From: Aurelia coerulea
Lineage: Eukaryota > Cnidaria > Scyphozoa > Semaeostomeae > Ulmaridae
Reading direction: 5' to 3'
DNA: 64,000 bases
NCBI GenBank assembly: GCA_039566865.1
Contig: CM076947.1
Span: forward strand, 4,223,501 to 4,287,500
Shown here piece by piece: positions 10,179-20,600 of this stretch (positions are counted from its first letter, which is position 1; each line of letters opens with the position of its first letter). The notes under the pieces are model-generated. The model did not search any database. It saw only the letters and a list, made by a program, of their open reading frames with translations, and was not told where the DNA came from. Made by a program: the position numbers and the translations under genes.

Positions 10179-10694
10179 TCAACTCCCAACATGCATTAAT
10201 TTACATAAACTATCAAGTATAATTTCAAAGAAATGATGAAACAACAGAAAATCATGCTCTTGCTCGCTTTCACCAAAGGAGCAATTACTGGATGCATCTT
10301 GTGACAATTTTCCTTGCATAGTAGGTGGACCTGCTGGATGTTTGCAAATTTCTCCAGAATATTGGTGTTGGTAATGTTCAATAAGAGGAGACTGTTCTCT
10401 CCTTTCATCCACCTGAGCTGATTGATCCATGTCTAGAGTTTTGATGCTCTCACCGTTGAAAGATTCACTGCTGCTGTATGTCTTTTTTCTGATGCTTTCG
10501 CTTGTTTTTGATTCACTCATTACTTTGGTAGTAACTTTTTCATTAGAGGGAAATGCCCTTTTCTCCTCATAATCGTGTTTCAATTGCTTTTCGGCATCTA
10601 TATGCATAATTTCTGCAGCATACTCATTAGTGTCTCCTTCATCAGCCTTCACATCTGAATGCTGATGACGGTCTGATGTGCTCTGTTCCTCCTC
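10179..10694 (-). pseudogene. 3' half of an ORF split by the IS3EU-like element
   Basis: The minus frame runs from the element boundary (GAG codon at 10,694) to a stop at 10,179. It is charged and Ser-rich (EQSTSDRHQHSD, then MHIDAEKQLKHDYEEK, then KTYSSSESFNGESIK). I recognise no domain. The other half lies at 16,598-16,774. The 6-bp target duplication CTCCTC (GAGGAG on this strand) keeps both halves in the same frame. It could be a host exon or part of an older transposon gene. Confidence 0.5.
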
Positions 10695-11074
10695 TATGGT
10701 GGCCGAGAACTGCCATTTCTAATTTCAATATTTTTATTGTTAATTTCACTTTTTTATTTTTCATGTTATTTTTCTTTTTAATTCCAATTTAATTCCTTTT
10801 CTATTTTAACATTATTTTCTCTTCTTTTCTATTCTAATTGTTTATTTTCTATTTGATTTGAAATAAACGAATGCAATCAAACGAGAAAGTTAATTCAAAG
10901 TGAAATAAAATGATGTTCAAATTCAATTTGATTTCAATTCATCAGCCATTTCGCGTGGCCGAGCACTGCCATTTCCATACTGACTGACTGCCTGTGGCCG
11001 AGAGCTGCCAAAATTTCAACGCCAAACCGAGGCTACGGTGAAAGTAAAAAAGGCGGGAAACTTGCGAAGAACAC
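10695..11074 (+). repeat. Left terminal inverted repeat of the IS3EU-like element
   Basis: About 380 bp, matching 16,220-16,597 in reverse with only a few differences. It holds three copies of a 16-bp motif, TGGCCGAGMRCTGCCA, at 10,700-10,715, 10,956-10,971 and 10,995-11,010. These are candidate transposase-binding sites. The middle is very AT-rich. Confidence 0.9.
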
Positions 11075-11154
11075 AGCCATTGAACTGGTCACAGCAAGCA
11101 AGTAAGCAGCAGATCGAGCAGATCCAGCAGATTGTTAGATTGCATATTTGAGGG

Positions 11155-13879
11155 ATGATGGCAGCCGCCAACGTTAAATGGAAAGACAACGAACAGTTAA
11201 GTGCAGACCTGAAGAAATACGTCGAACAGCGCCTGCAACGTAATGAGATACTGGACTACATGCAGAGAGACTATGACTTTTACTTTTGGAGCATAAGAAC
11301 GCTCGACCGAAGACTTAATTATTTCAATATTCGTTACATTGATGGTAATATACCAGTCGCCAATATCAGAGAAGCTGTTGCGAAAGAACTTGAAGGCCCA
11401 GGTGCGCTACTAGGGTATAGGGCAATGACTCAGAAGATACGACAAAAGTACCACCTACAAGTCCCAAGAGACCTAATTCATGGAGTTATGTTTGAACTTG
11501 ATCCAGAAGGGCTAGCACGTCGAACGCCTGGGGCCAAGAAGAGAAAACCAAGGGGGCATTTTGTTACAATGGGCCCCAATTGGACGTATTCCTTAGATGG
11601 TCATGATAAATTGATGGGGTACCAGAACTCCACATTTCCACTGGCCATCTATGGATGCATAGATACTGCCAGCAGAAAACTTATATGGTTGAAAATTTGG
11701 AACACAAATTCAAATCCATTGGTTATAGGAAAATGGTATCTGGAGTCTTTGATTGAGACCAAATTATTACCAAACCACTTACGAATGGATAAGGGAACTG
11801 AGACTACTGTGATGAGTACCATGCATTCATACCTTAGAAGCCAACAAGGAGACTTAGAGGACCCTACATATTCAATAACATTTGGACCCTCGCCATCAAA
11901 CCAGGTTCAGTTACTTTTATTACTTAATTTACTTCATCATTATTGGAATCACAAATATTGTAGATGTTCTTCCAGCAAATATATCAGAACAATTAGGAGA
12001 GGTGGGGTACAACGGGTTATTGACAAATCAGTGTTTATTGTGCGGTACAAAATCAGTTTCTATTCTAAACAAAGACAATTGTTTTCATTGTTAAAGCAAC
12101 AAATTTGCTTTCCTTTTTGCAGATAGAGAGATGGTGGAGAGAATTACATGACAGACTGGAGAAATTTTTCAAAGTTGGTTTAGTTTGGTTAAAAGAACAA
12201 TGTCATTACAACCCTCATGATCCCAGTGACAGGTAATACATACTGGCATTTTCACATAGCTAACATTGGTTTTCACTAGCATTGTAGAGCAGACACTTTT
12301 TGGTCATTTCCTCAAAAGAACAGTGAGGCCAAACTGACTAAATAGGGTGGTTGGAAGGGATGACGAGGGGTATACAATTAAAACCTTTCTGATAAAAAGG
12401 AGCAGTTTTGTTCATATATCATACTTAAACACTCCATCAAAATTTTGTTGTAGTGCACTCCCCCATTACAAGGAAAAATTGAAGCATTCAGTAAAAGAGC
12501 CTACTCATTCTAAAAGTACTTTTATCCATTTTCAGATCCATCCTTGCTTTTATCATGATCCCTTTGATGCAGCAGCAGTTAGATGAATTCCGATATACAG
12601 TGTGGAACAGCCACAGGATTCGCGCACAGAAAGACACATTCATGGCTGATGGGGTTCCTAATCACATTTTTGAATTCCCAGAAAGATATGGAATGGAAAA
12701 GCAAGGTAGAGATAACTTATAGTCTGTTTACAATCAGACTTCAGGTGAAAGTGCCCGCCAATAACACTGATTAAAATACTTTGCATCATTAACTTAACAT
12801 TATTGCAAATGTTACCTTACATCTAAATTGAGCTGAGACAGACTTTAAATTATAAAACTCATTTGAGGCAAAATCAAGCAAAGTTTCTCTTGGCTGTTAG
12901 GATATTTCAATATAGATAAATGGCATAACTATATCATAACTATGACTGTAACAACGATAACAATCAATACAAATGATAACTATAGGGTGTACCAAAAAAT
13001 GGTGCCTGTTTGAGCAGCTTCTGTGGAGGAGCTGTAAATTCAAGGATTATCCTGTTTTTATTCAGTTGCATAGGTTATGATTCATCTAAAAAGTTGAGAG
13101 CTTGGTAAGGGAATCTGACAGGTGACTGTTGATTTATAGGACATAAATGAAATAAGTGGTTGCTTCAAAAATAGCAGTTCCTTTCTTCTTCAAAAATGTC
13201 AAAATCAAGTAAATATTGCAAGCAATGTTTCTAGCATTGTATTTGAAGTTGTTCTTCATTTGAAAAAGGGTTAGTAGTGTTGTTCATTTATACCAAACAA
13301 CACAGTAGACTCTTTCTCAAATCTTGATTTTTTTTAATTGACTTGTTGACATAAACAAGGTTTCAAACTGAAAGCTGAAGCCTATGCTTTGCAACTGTAT
13401 CAAAAAAGAGACAATTGAAAAATGCACCTCTTCCTTCATAAGGGTGGCACAATGTCAAATAGGGCACTATTTTGGGGAGACACCCTGCATAACATAACAT
13501 AAAATAACATACAGCAAGTCATAAAGTCAGCAATCAACAGCAAACTCAGAAGTATTATAAAGCCAACAATAAATCTATGACAGGTAAATCTTTTTGGTAA
13601 ATCTATTAACAAAACATTGACAACATTTCTGTATTGCCAACTGAACTGATATATTTGTCCTCTCTGTCTATAGGTTTCAGTGTGAAAGAAGATGATCTCA
13701 AAACAGTATCTGAATTAGCTGGAGTTCTTGATGCCCCTACAGATTATATTTCAGCAAGAGTTCGTGCCAAGCTGGAGGCAGTGTTCCCAGAGCCAGATAA
13801 AATAAATGCAACTGATTTTGTGCAGGCCTATTTATCTATCAAGTACTCAAGTGTTGAGCTTGAAAATTTTGAAATCTAA
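11155..13879 (+). CDS. Integrase-core (IS3EU-like) transposase, four exons, 411 aa
   Basis: Exons 11155-11904, 12123-12232, 12536-12705 and 13674-13879 join in frame, each intron with GT...AG ends, to a stop at 13,877-13,879. The predicted product catalyses cut-and-paste transposition in the nucleus. After an N-terminal helical DNA-binding part it has an RNase H-fold integrase core. The catalytic triad reads D148 (WTYSLDGHDK), D212 (LRMDKGTE) and E252 (NQIERWW, formed across intron 1), with 39 residues between the second Asp and Glu. SILAFIMIPLMQQQLDEFRY follows in exon 3 and a helical tail (GFSVKEDDLKTVSEL) in exon 4. No stop or frameshift is visible in the spliced frame. Intron 3 contains a nested 511-bp MITE. 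The start ATG is 80 bp inside the left terminal repeat. Confidence 0.85.
12981..13491. mobile_element. Nested MITE inside transposase intron 3
   Basis: Left end TATAGGGTGTACCAAAAAAT and right end ...TTTTGGGGAGACACCCTGCATA form an imperfect inverted repeat of the AGGGTGTCYCAAAAA type. It encodes nothing and lies wholly in the intron, so it need not disrupt the transposase. A (AACAT)n tract follows at 13,491-13,520. Confidence 0.6.
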
Positions 13880-14188
13880 ATTAATGGTACAAACAACCAG
13901 GGGTCATCCTATTAATGCTTGACAGGGAGTTCAGCCAGGTAGTGTAAGATCCTGGAATCTGAGTCCTTTTTGGTTGCATCAAATAATGAAAAGCTATACA
14001 ATGCTTTATAAGCTAAGATGAATACACTTACAAAAGAGAGTTATGTAAGTGTAATTTGAAGACAAATTTGAAGTTTGATGATTATCATTGCTGCAATATG
14101 GAGACTTGATTGTATTGTCATGTGGAGGAACATACTAAATGGCAATTATCTTCTTTGCTAAGGAATCTTGAAGGGTCTGTCTCAACGA
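13880..14188. other. 3' region of the transposase gene
   Basis: No further frame. It lies between the transposase stop and the convergent hairpin, and probably contains the 3' untranslated region. Confidence 0.4.
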
Positions 14189-14298
14189 GCATTCCTTGCA
14201 CATGCCATCTCTTGGTTGGCCTTTGTTGTTGCTATTTTCATGGACATGAAAATGGCAACAACAAAGGCCAACAAAGATATGGCACATGCAAGGTATGC
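14189..14298. repeat. Long hairpin between the convergent genes
   Basis: GCATTCCTTGCACATGCCAT at 14,189 pairs with ATATGGCACATGCAAGG ending at 14,298. The central GGCCTTTGTTGTTGC pairs with GCAACAACAAAGGCC around CATGGACATG. The stem is about 50 bp with few mismatches. It sits between the 3' ends of the transposase and alpha-kinase genes and may serve in transcript ending for both, or be a small MITE. Confidence 0.75.
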
Positions 14299-14722
14299 TG
14301 GTAGAAACAAACCCATTAAAACTGTCTGTGAATGGTAGTATAATAAAGAAAAATAATATGTCAACTCAGTGAGACCCAAAAACGTAGTGGACCCCCTGCC
14401 TGGCTCAGATAGAAAGTCCCCCAAGGTGTCAACATCAACAATCTATTGGTGTAGCTGTGTACTGGTATGAGACTGCATTTTAGTTGATTTATTGTAACTG
14501 AATAGAACTAATTGTATCGCCTGGTTCATGTTTTTTCCTCCTTTACCTATTTCCTTTGAAATGACTTCCAACAGTAACACATGGTCTGTTCACAACATAT
14601 AAGATGCAGCTATCTAAATTCAATTATTACGCAACTCCCAATCTTGGATTCCTTTAAGTGTCAACAAATCGAAATGAAATGCATACAAAAAGATTAAAAA
14701 ATGTTCAAGATCTGAAAAGAAT
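14299..14722. other. 3' flank of the alpha-kinase gene
   Basis: No coding signal on either strand. Probably 3' untranslated sequence of the minus-strand alpha-kinase gene. Confidence 0.4.
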
Positions 14723-16198
14723 TTACTTGGAAGTGTTATTTGAAACTGTGCATTCAGCTTCAAGACCCAAAAGGTCGCAATATAGATTGCAAGCATGGCC
14801 ATCAAAAAATGAGTTATATGCATGATCTGAAAGATTACCCACACAAAAAAGGAGCTTCTTTGTTTCGTCAAAGGCTTCTCCAGTAGTGGCGATCTCAGGA
14901 TCTGAGAGGTTGTAGCCTGATCCCTGAATATCAACTACCATCAGTTTCTTCTTGGATTTAGCAAAAGAAAAATGCACAAGACACTCTGCCTTCTCTTGCA
15001 GTTCAGGGTCATTTCCAACTGCAATTGCTCCATTGTTGTTCACATACTTACAAAAACTCCTTTCTCCAGCAAAGTCTTCAATTGTTACAATTTCACCTGT
15101 GCCTTCAATTTTCCCAAGGAATACATCAACATATGAGAATGTTTTCCCAAATACCTCTTGTTTCTGTTCTTTAGCAACCTGTACAGTTATTTGGTCTGCA
15201 AAGTTTTTTGCTAGTACATGCATTTGAACAGATTTGCGAGCATGATCCTCAGTAGAATCATTGACTGCGCTGATGGCTCTCAGTGTGCCTGGATGGTAAA
15301 ATTTTACTATGTACGTTGTACCTCCTCTGAATGGTGGTGATTTGGAGGTAGCTTTGACTGCAACCCTGAATCCACCTCTTGCAAATTCTGTTTTTTCAAT
15401 GTCGAAATATGCAAGGACTGGTGCAGACCATCTCAATTGTTCCATATCAAACTGTGATACCTCAATAGAAACAGGTGGTGGAGCAGCTGTTGAAATTGCA
15501 GTGCCCAACTTCATCATTGCTGTTACTGACAGGCTTCTTGGACAAGGCTGCAATGAATGTGCATGTTCTTTCTTTCTCTTCAGATTGGGAATACCAGAAA
15601 GTTCAGTTGCCTTTCTTTTTAGATTTGGAATGATGGAAAGTGATCTTGCAACATCAGTGGTGTTATAAGTTGTCTTGCTGGCTGCTGCTGATAATGCAAT
15701 ACTTGTGCCTGGAAAATGTGCTGTTGATTGTGAAGCTGTGTAACTGCATTCGGATATTGAATTGTACATATCCTTTCTTATAAATCTGATATGTATTAGC
15801 TTCATATTTGGAAGTTGTTCCAATCTGGTGCACGAGGGACCACGTTCTCCAGCCAAAACATCACAGGTCATCCCTTTCTTCAGCTGATTCTGACTTTTAA
15901 AATGTTTGTTGCATGCATCGATTATATTTGGTATAGTAACTTCCTCGTGTGGAAAATTGACGAATTCTTGTGCTCCTGTTCGGTCGTACTTTTGGGCCTT
16001 TCCAGTGGCCTCCGTTGCTAGTGGTTGTACCGTTATTTCCTTTTTATTGATGATATAGGACAGCCCTGTGGGCTCAGCCTTCGCATCCTTATTCCTTTTT
16101 CCACCAATGTTTGCACTTGGTTTCTTCAGCCTTTTTTCCTTGATGCAATTTGCGAATTTCTTCCACTTATCAACTTGATCTTTGTTCGCCATGCTCAC
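14723..16198 (-). CDS. Alpha-kinase (atypical Ser/Thr kinase), 491 aa, intact
   Basis: Single exon from ATG 16,196-16,198 to a stop at 14,723-14,725. Residues 1-240 are a basic, Ser-rich region without a domain I recognise. Residues about 245-485 form an alpha-kinase domain: FARGGFRVAVKA (273-283), YIVKFY with the likely ATP-contacting K299, the signature DFAGERSFCKYVNNNG (375-390), LMVVDIQG with D423 (419-426), and the zinc site GNLSDHAYNSFFDGHACNLYC (454-474) with H468, C470 and C474. Alpha-kinases (eEF2K, TRPM6/7, myosin heavy-chain kinases) phosphorylate Ser/Thr in helical contexts. All key motifs are present. The gene is convergent to the transposase, starts 22 bp inside the right terminal repeat and is wholly within the transposon, so it travels with it. 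Its role for the element is unknown; phosphorylating transposase or host chromatin or translation factors is speculation. Confidence 0.85.
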   Translation of the reverse strand: MSMANKDQVDKWKKFANCIKEKRLKKPSANIGGKRNKDAKAEPTGLSYIINKKEITVQPLATEATGKAQKYDRTGAQEFVNFPHEEVTIPNIIDACNKHFKSQNQLKKGMTCDVLAGERGPSCTRLEQLPNMKLIHIRFIRKDMYNSISECSYTASQSTAHFPGTSIALSAAASKTTYNTTDVARSLSIIPNLKRKATELSGIPNLKRKKEHAHSLQPCPRSLSVTAMMKLGTAISTAAPPPVSIEVSQFDMEQLRWSAPVLAYFDIEKTEFARGGFRVAVKATSKSPPFRGGTTYIVKFYHPGTLRAISAVNDSTEDHARKSVQMHVLAKNFADQITVQVAKEQKQEVFGKTFSYVDVFLGKIEGTGEIVTIEDFAGERSFCKYVNNNGAIAVGNDPELQEKAECLVHFSFAKSKKKLMVVDIQGSGYNLSDPEIATTGEAFDETKKLLFCVGNLSDHAYNSFFDGHACNLYCDLLGLEAECTVSNNTSK

Positions 16199-16219
16199 TT
16201 CGTCGTAGGCCCACTCCTC

Positions 16220-16597
16220 GTGTTCTTCGCAAGTTTCCCGCCTTTTTTACTTTCACCGTAGCCTCGGTTTGGCGTTGAAATTTTGCAGCTCTCGGCCACA
16301 GGCAGTCAGTCAGTATGGAAATGGCAGTGCTCGGCCACGTGAAATGGCTGATGAATTGAAATCAAATTGAATTTGAACATCATTTTATTTCACTTTGAAT
16401 TAACTTTCTCGTTTGATTGCATTCGTTTATTTCAAATCAAATAAAAAATAAATAATTAGAATAGAAAAGAAGAGAAAATAGTGTTAAAATAGAAAAAGAA
16501 TTAAATTGGAATTAAAAGAAAAATAAAATGAAAAATAAAAAAGTGAAATTAACAATAAAAATATTGAAATTAGAAATGGCAGTTCTCGGCCACCATA
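16220..16597 (-). repeat. Right terminal inverted repeat of the IS3EU-like element
   Basis: Reverse complement of 10,695-11,074, with three inverted copies of TGGCAGYKCTCGGCCA near 16,284-16,299, 16,322-16,337 and 16,577-16,592. It contains or adjoins the probable alpha-kinase promoter. Confidence 0.9.
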
Positions 16598-16774
16598 CTC
16601 CTCTATATGTTCATGTGCACTTTCTTTCCGTCTCACAGCCTCTTCAGCATCACTTGGCCCTACCGGAAAGTCATTCGAAAAGTCTTTCCTCTTCTGTAAA
16701 AATCGAACAGAGCAATTACCTTCTTCCTGCACACAAAATCTTGTCCAAAATATTGCTTTGCAACACTTGTCCAC
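16598..16774 (-). pseudogene. 5' half of the ORF split by the IS3EU-like element
   Basis: The minus frame enters the element at GAGGAG (16,603-16,598) after RRKESAHEHIEE and is in phase with the half at 10,179-10,694. Upstream, a neighbouring frame reads QWKRRSNEWTSVAKQYFG, which also looks coding, so an older frameshift near 16,690 is likely. I recognise no domain. The true start is unclear; the Met at 16,774 is only the first in frame. Confidence 0.4.
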
Positions 16775-17269
16775 TCATTTGATCTGCGCTTCCACTGCTC
16801 CACAGGTATTTTCCCGTTTTGGGCTTTTATTCACTCTTCCAACCTCTCCATCCGATATTTCTGGTCTTTCCTTGGCAGCCCCATGGCAGAGATGCATGAT
16901 TTTTCTTCTGCAGTTTAGTTGCTCGATACTTTTCACCTTGAATAGAATCTTCAAGAAAAATCTTAAATCCCTTTACCTAATACGATGTACGAAAGAAGTA
17001 AAAATAAATGAAACAACCATAATGACTGCTTTGACAAAGAAGAAAGGTCTTTAATCATTTTAACGTAACACTTACGTCCCCCTGTAAATGAGTTTATTCT
17101 CTCTTCGCAAATTCTGATAAAAAGATAATGTTTGAAGCTCCTAAATTCTCACTGTTCTCCTTCTTGGGCTCGTGATTATGTGATCTAAGTTCAGATCTTC
17201 TAAAAAATGTACAAATTAACAAAGACTTTTTGCGAGGACTGCAGTCTCACAAGATATTTAATCAGAATT
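16775..17269. other. No supported gene
   Basis: Apart from a possible upstream continuation of the split ORF at 16,775-16,830 on the minus strand, I see only AT-rich DNA. Confidence 0.35.
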
Positions 17270-19094
17270 CTATGAAATCATAATATCAAAATACTCAGTG
17301 CCGTGGTGCCGTTGTGCCGTGGTGCCGTGAACTAGCAAATGCCCCAAACTATTGATATCTCCTGAATCCTCTCTAAAACCAGGACTTACCTTTCTGCCAT
17401 CCCATTTTAGACACATCGCAGCAGATGCTGGAGTGCTCTTCACAGCCTGCTCTATTGACTCTTGGGAAATACCTGGCTTAAGCCTTTTTGGCATTGAGTC
17501 TGTGTATGGACTGAACCTATTTAAGACTGTTTCACTTGGGACAACAAATACAACTTCAGAATCTTGGGGACAAAATTTACCAGGTCTTCACTTCATTGAA
17601 ACTACCTGTCCTGTGTTCTTGAAACCTGAAAAGTAGCGTATAACACTTCCACCAAAAATATATTTGGCTCCTTTCCACAGACATTTTGTTTGATGACTAT
17701 ACTCCATTTTGCTGGTATTAACCACTTAGTATTGTTATCTATGAAGTGGAAGAGCACAGAATTTATAGGGAATTTACCTGTTGAGATGCCTTTAGCAAGA
17801 TTTAGGAGAACATTTGGCATCCTCTCTGCACATAAAATTTTGGATGCACAAACACAATGCAGAACTGTGTCAACAATGCTGGAAAATCCTCCAGAAAAAG
17901 TGTGCAACAGAGGGATGTGTTGTGAAAAGGAAGTTCCACACTTCATCAATACCTTTGGTTGGTACTTTTTGTGAATCCTGCACCCCAAACTTATGCAAGG
18001 AAACTTTGAATATCAATTCATCAAGCTCACTTAAATTTGAAATGTCAGATGACAAAGACTGCTTTACTTCATTGTAAAGTCGGATGCATTTCATTCTGAT
18101 GCTAGCATTTGATCTATTGTATCTAGGAACAACATGGCCAAGATATGCATTGATACATGTATATATTACTTCATAATTGTTACATTCAGTAACATTTACA
18201 GGACATCTACCTTTGGGGAAAGTTTTACACCCAAGCATCATCAAGCCACTCAAAAGGTGTTTTGCCTCAAAATCAGACCAGTTATATCGCACATCTGCAG
18301 TTTGAACTTGCTCTGTCTACTCATTCTGTTGCAATGTATTTTTTTCAATTGTATTTGTCTGGGTACCTTTTTCTGTGACTGAACTAGCCAAATATTCAAT
18401 TGATATCTTTGCACAAGCAGGAATTTCACATCTCAATTTGGACATTTTTACCCTTCAGTCTGACTGTTTCCTGGCAAAGATACTTACAATTGCTGCATCA
18501 TTTTCAGGGTCAAATGTTGAAAAGCTACCATCAGAAGAAGTTTTAATACTCTGACAAGAATCAGAATAATTTTCAAGTTGGTTTACATAGTATGGTGTGG
18601 AACTCACCTTGCACTCTCCATCAAGAGCAGATGTTGTGAACAGTGCCCTTTTTGCAGATTTCCACCAACCTTTTTTTTTGTACCCTATACTTGCCCCTTG
18701 AGCATACTGTACTCTTGACAGCATTGAGATTTTCTTCAATATTTAGCTTAGGGGAAATTGCTGGACTTTCTACATATGTACTCTTCTTCGTCAGTGGCAA
18801 TTAAGCCACTCATCATTCGAGTTATCAGAAAGCACACGTTTCCGTGTGCGATGCTGTTTTGGCAATGCTGGTGGTGTTAAACTGCGTTCCTTTTCATAGC
18901 TGCTGGCATACTGAATGCCTTCCCACTGAGGCACGTTTGTTTGTGTGTCCTGAATTGGCCGGTGGTTCACTGGATGAGGGAGCAACGACGGCTGTTGTTG
19001 TCGTTGGTATCTCTCGGTTGGGGTCCCTGTTTCCCAACATTCTCGGATTCGTAGCTCGACATCTACTGCAAAACAAGTTTCTTTCTTTAGTCAT
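17270..19094 (-). pseudogene. YqaJ-transposon gene, truncated copy 1
   Basis: Minus-strand series of overlapping frames: a start around 19,094 with a CxxC (LFCSRCRATNPRML), then QHRTRKRVLSDNSNDEW, ASIGYKKKGWWKSAKRALF, ENDAAIVSIFARKQSD, then MMLGCKTFPKGRCPVN and NYEVIYTCINAYLGHVVP down to MPKRLKPGISQESIEQAVK. It is the same gene as the copy at 27,794-28,372 plus 37,583-40,192. It is broken by several indels and stops, and ends near 17,330 at a GTGCCGTG microsatellite before the YqaJ nuclease part, which only copy 2 retains. The conserved middle region (about 140 aa) is unassigned. It shows the uninterrupted form of the site where the 9.2-kb element sits in copy 2 (GGCTTGATGATGCTTGG). Confidence 0.65.
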
Positions 19095-19280
19095 CGGTAA
19101 ATTGGTTTGTATGTAGCTTTTTGTAACCGTATCTTTAATTTTAGTTTAGTTTTATGTCTTCTATGGCATGGCCCCGGCGTAGTCATGATATTTTGCTCCT
19201 AGGGGTATCGTCTTTGTAGTGTGGTAAAGTGTTATGTAAGTAGTGTCGTAGGTAATTCGTCTTTGTAAAAATTTTTAGAT
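19095..19280. other. No supported gene
   Basis: GT-rich DNA without a frame on either strand, ending in a short A-run at 19,290-19,300. Confidence 0.35.
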
Positions 19281-20600
19281 TCAGTATATAAAAAAAAAAA
19301 TGGCCCGCATTCTTTTGTACGCAGGAATACCATCTTTCTCTGGGTGCTTCTGAACTGTTTGTGGTGATGTATGATGTAGAGGTTCAAATGCATGATGTTG
19401 AGGTTGACGTAATTGACTACTTTCTCTGCTACTAGAACGGTGACGATGACGTATGATTGGCTGCGGGTATTCCTCCTCGCTTTCCTGCTGGGGGATACTG
19501 GGGCTTGCATGCATGTACGTCGTGCAGCAGGTACATGTTGTCTTAAACGTGAAGGTGCACGAGTTCCAATTACGTTCCCCTTGATTTATTCTTCCTATAA
19601 ACAAGGGCAGATTTTGCAATACAATAGCAACTGTGCGTTTGATTGACACCTCAATTCAAAGCGATTAGCGATTGTAGACAAAGGAAATTCTCTCAACCAG
19701 TAATTCAAAACAAACCTAGCCGCAAAGGTTTCTCCAAAACTAGTAGGGGAAACTCTCGCCTTGTGCAAGCGAAGGGTGGTTTTTAAGAGAAGTTACGTGC
19801 TTATAACAAAAGTCGTCTTAATGTTTGTTGCTCTTCCTAATGACGCTCTTCGTCCATAGACAGTGGTGCTGGCATGTGCAGTGCTGCATGGAGGCAAAGC
19901 TCTGGTGCATGTGCTCGTGCATAATCTTGTTCTCCTGCTGGACGTCGTAGGAGGCGTTGTCGCAGTTGCTGCATCTGCTCTGTATTCTCCCGTTCATGTG
20001 CAGGAGCACCTCCTTTGTTTATGTATAGCAGCGGGAACAGATCCTCGTACTCCTTTGTGCGTTTGAAAGGGGGGTCTGGAAATGGCACAAATGTCATATT
20101 AGCTGCCAATCTCTCAGGATTGGTGAATTGAGCATGTGCAACGAGGTACTGGATCCCTGTAGTGAACAGGGCTCCACCAACGTGTACACATGCTTTTAGG
20201 GTGGTCATAAGATGGGGTGACGTATTAATCATATTTAGTATCACTTCCCTGCTGTCATCATCACTTTTTACGACTGTTCTGTCCTTGTGCAATTTCGCCA
20301 GCATGTTTGTTATAGGTAGTAGCTCGGTCAGGAGGACCTGAATTTTGTGAGGATCCAGTAGTTCCTGGTCCTGTTCTAAACACGCTCTGTTCTCTATCAA
20401 TGTAGTGTACAACTCTGAAATTGCAGTCTCTGGTCTCCTCTACCACTCGCAGACCTCAGGTGTCAATCTTCCAAATATGGTCTTGACTGATGGTGCAGGC
20501 TCTGCAGCAGCATAGGGACGAAGGAAGTATTTGGGAAAGTGATTAAAAAAGGACACACCTTTTGTCTTCCCTGGCGTCCATTGGTAATTCATCTGAAAAT
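19281..20600 (-). pseudogene. Gag-like gene, copy A
   Basis: The minus exon probably begins at ATG 20,600-20,598, directly after a TTATTTTCAG acceptor. It reads GVSFFNHFPKYFLRPYA, TIFGRLTPEVCEW, then an in-frame TAG, then RRPETAISELYTTLIENRA and on through PHKIQVLLTELLPITNML and QYLVAHAQFTNPERL to about 19,837. A Pro/His/Gln-rich stretch with SEEEYPQP at 19,281-19,510 may be its tail. It is a paralogue of copy B at 21,080-22,760, with matching FNHFPK, RLxPExCEW and FVPFPDPPFK/FAPNPDPAFK segments. Function is unknown; the helical body and Pro-rich tail suggest a structural, gag-like protein. The TAG breaks this copy where copy B has Leu. Confidence 0.45.

Larger units (their letters stand above)
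10695..16597. mobile_element. IS3EU-like DNA transposon carrying an alpha-kinase gene, 5.9 kb
   Basis: Both ends begin TATGGTGGCCGAGAACTGCC. The inverted repeats (10,695-11,074 and 16,220-16,597) are nearly identical over about 380 bp. CTCCTC at 10,689-10,694 is repeated at 16,598-16,603, giving a 6-bp target duplication. Inside are two convergent genes: an integrase-core transposase (plus) and an alpha-kinase (minus). Each starts just inside a terminal repeat, so the repeats probably supply both promoters. A 110-bp hairpin lies between the gene ends. Repeat identity, open frames and intact splice sites point to recent activity. The IS3EU label rests on the transposase type and the 6-bp duplication, as I recall them for that superfamily. 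Confidence 0.8.

Noticed and set aside
12347..12774. Two short plus-strand ORFs in the transposase region
   Set aside because: They are intron sequence and an out-of-frame reading of exon 3; the spliced frame accounts for the region.
15309..15668. Plus-strand ORF of about 119 aa
   Set aside because: It is the antisense shadow of the alpha-kinase gene.
10689..16603. 8-bp rather than 6-bp target duplication for the IS3EU-like element
   Set aside because: Both ends start TATGG, so the duplicated part outside them is CTCCTC only; the extra TA belongs to the inverted repeat.
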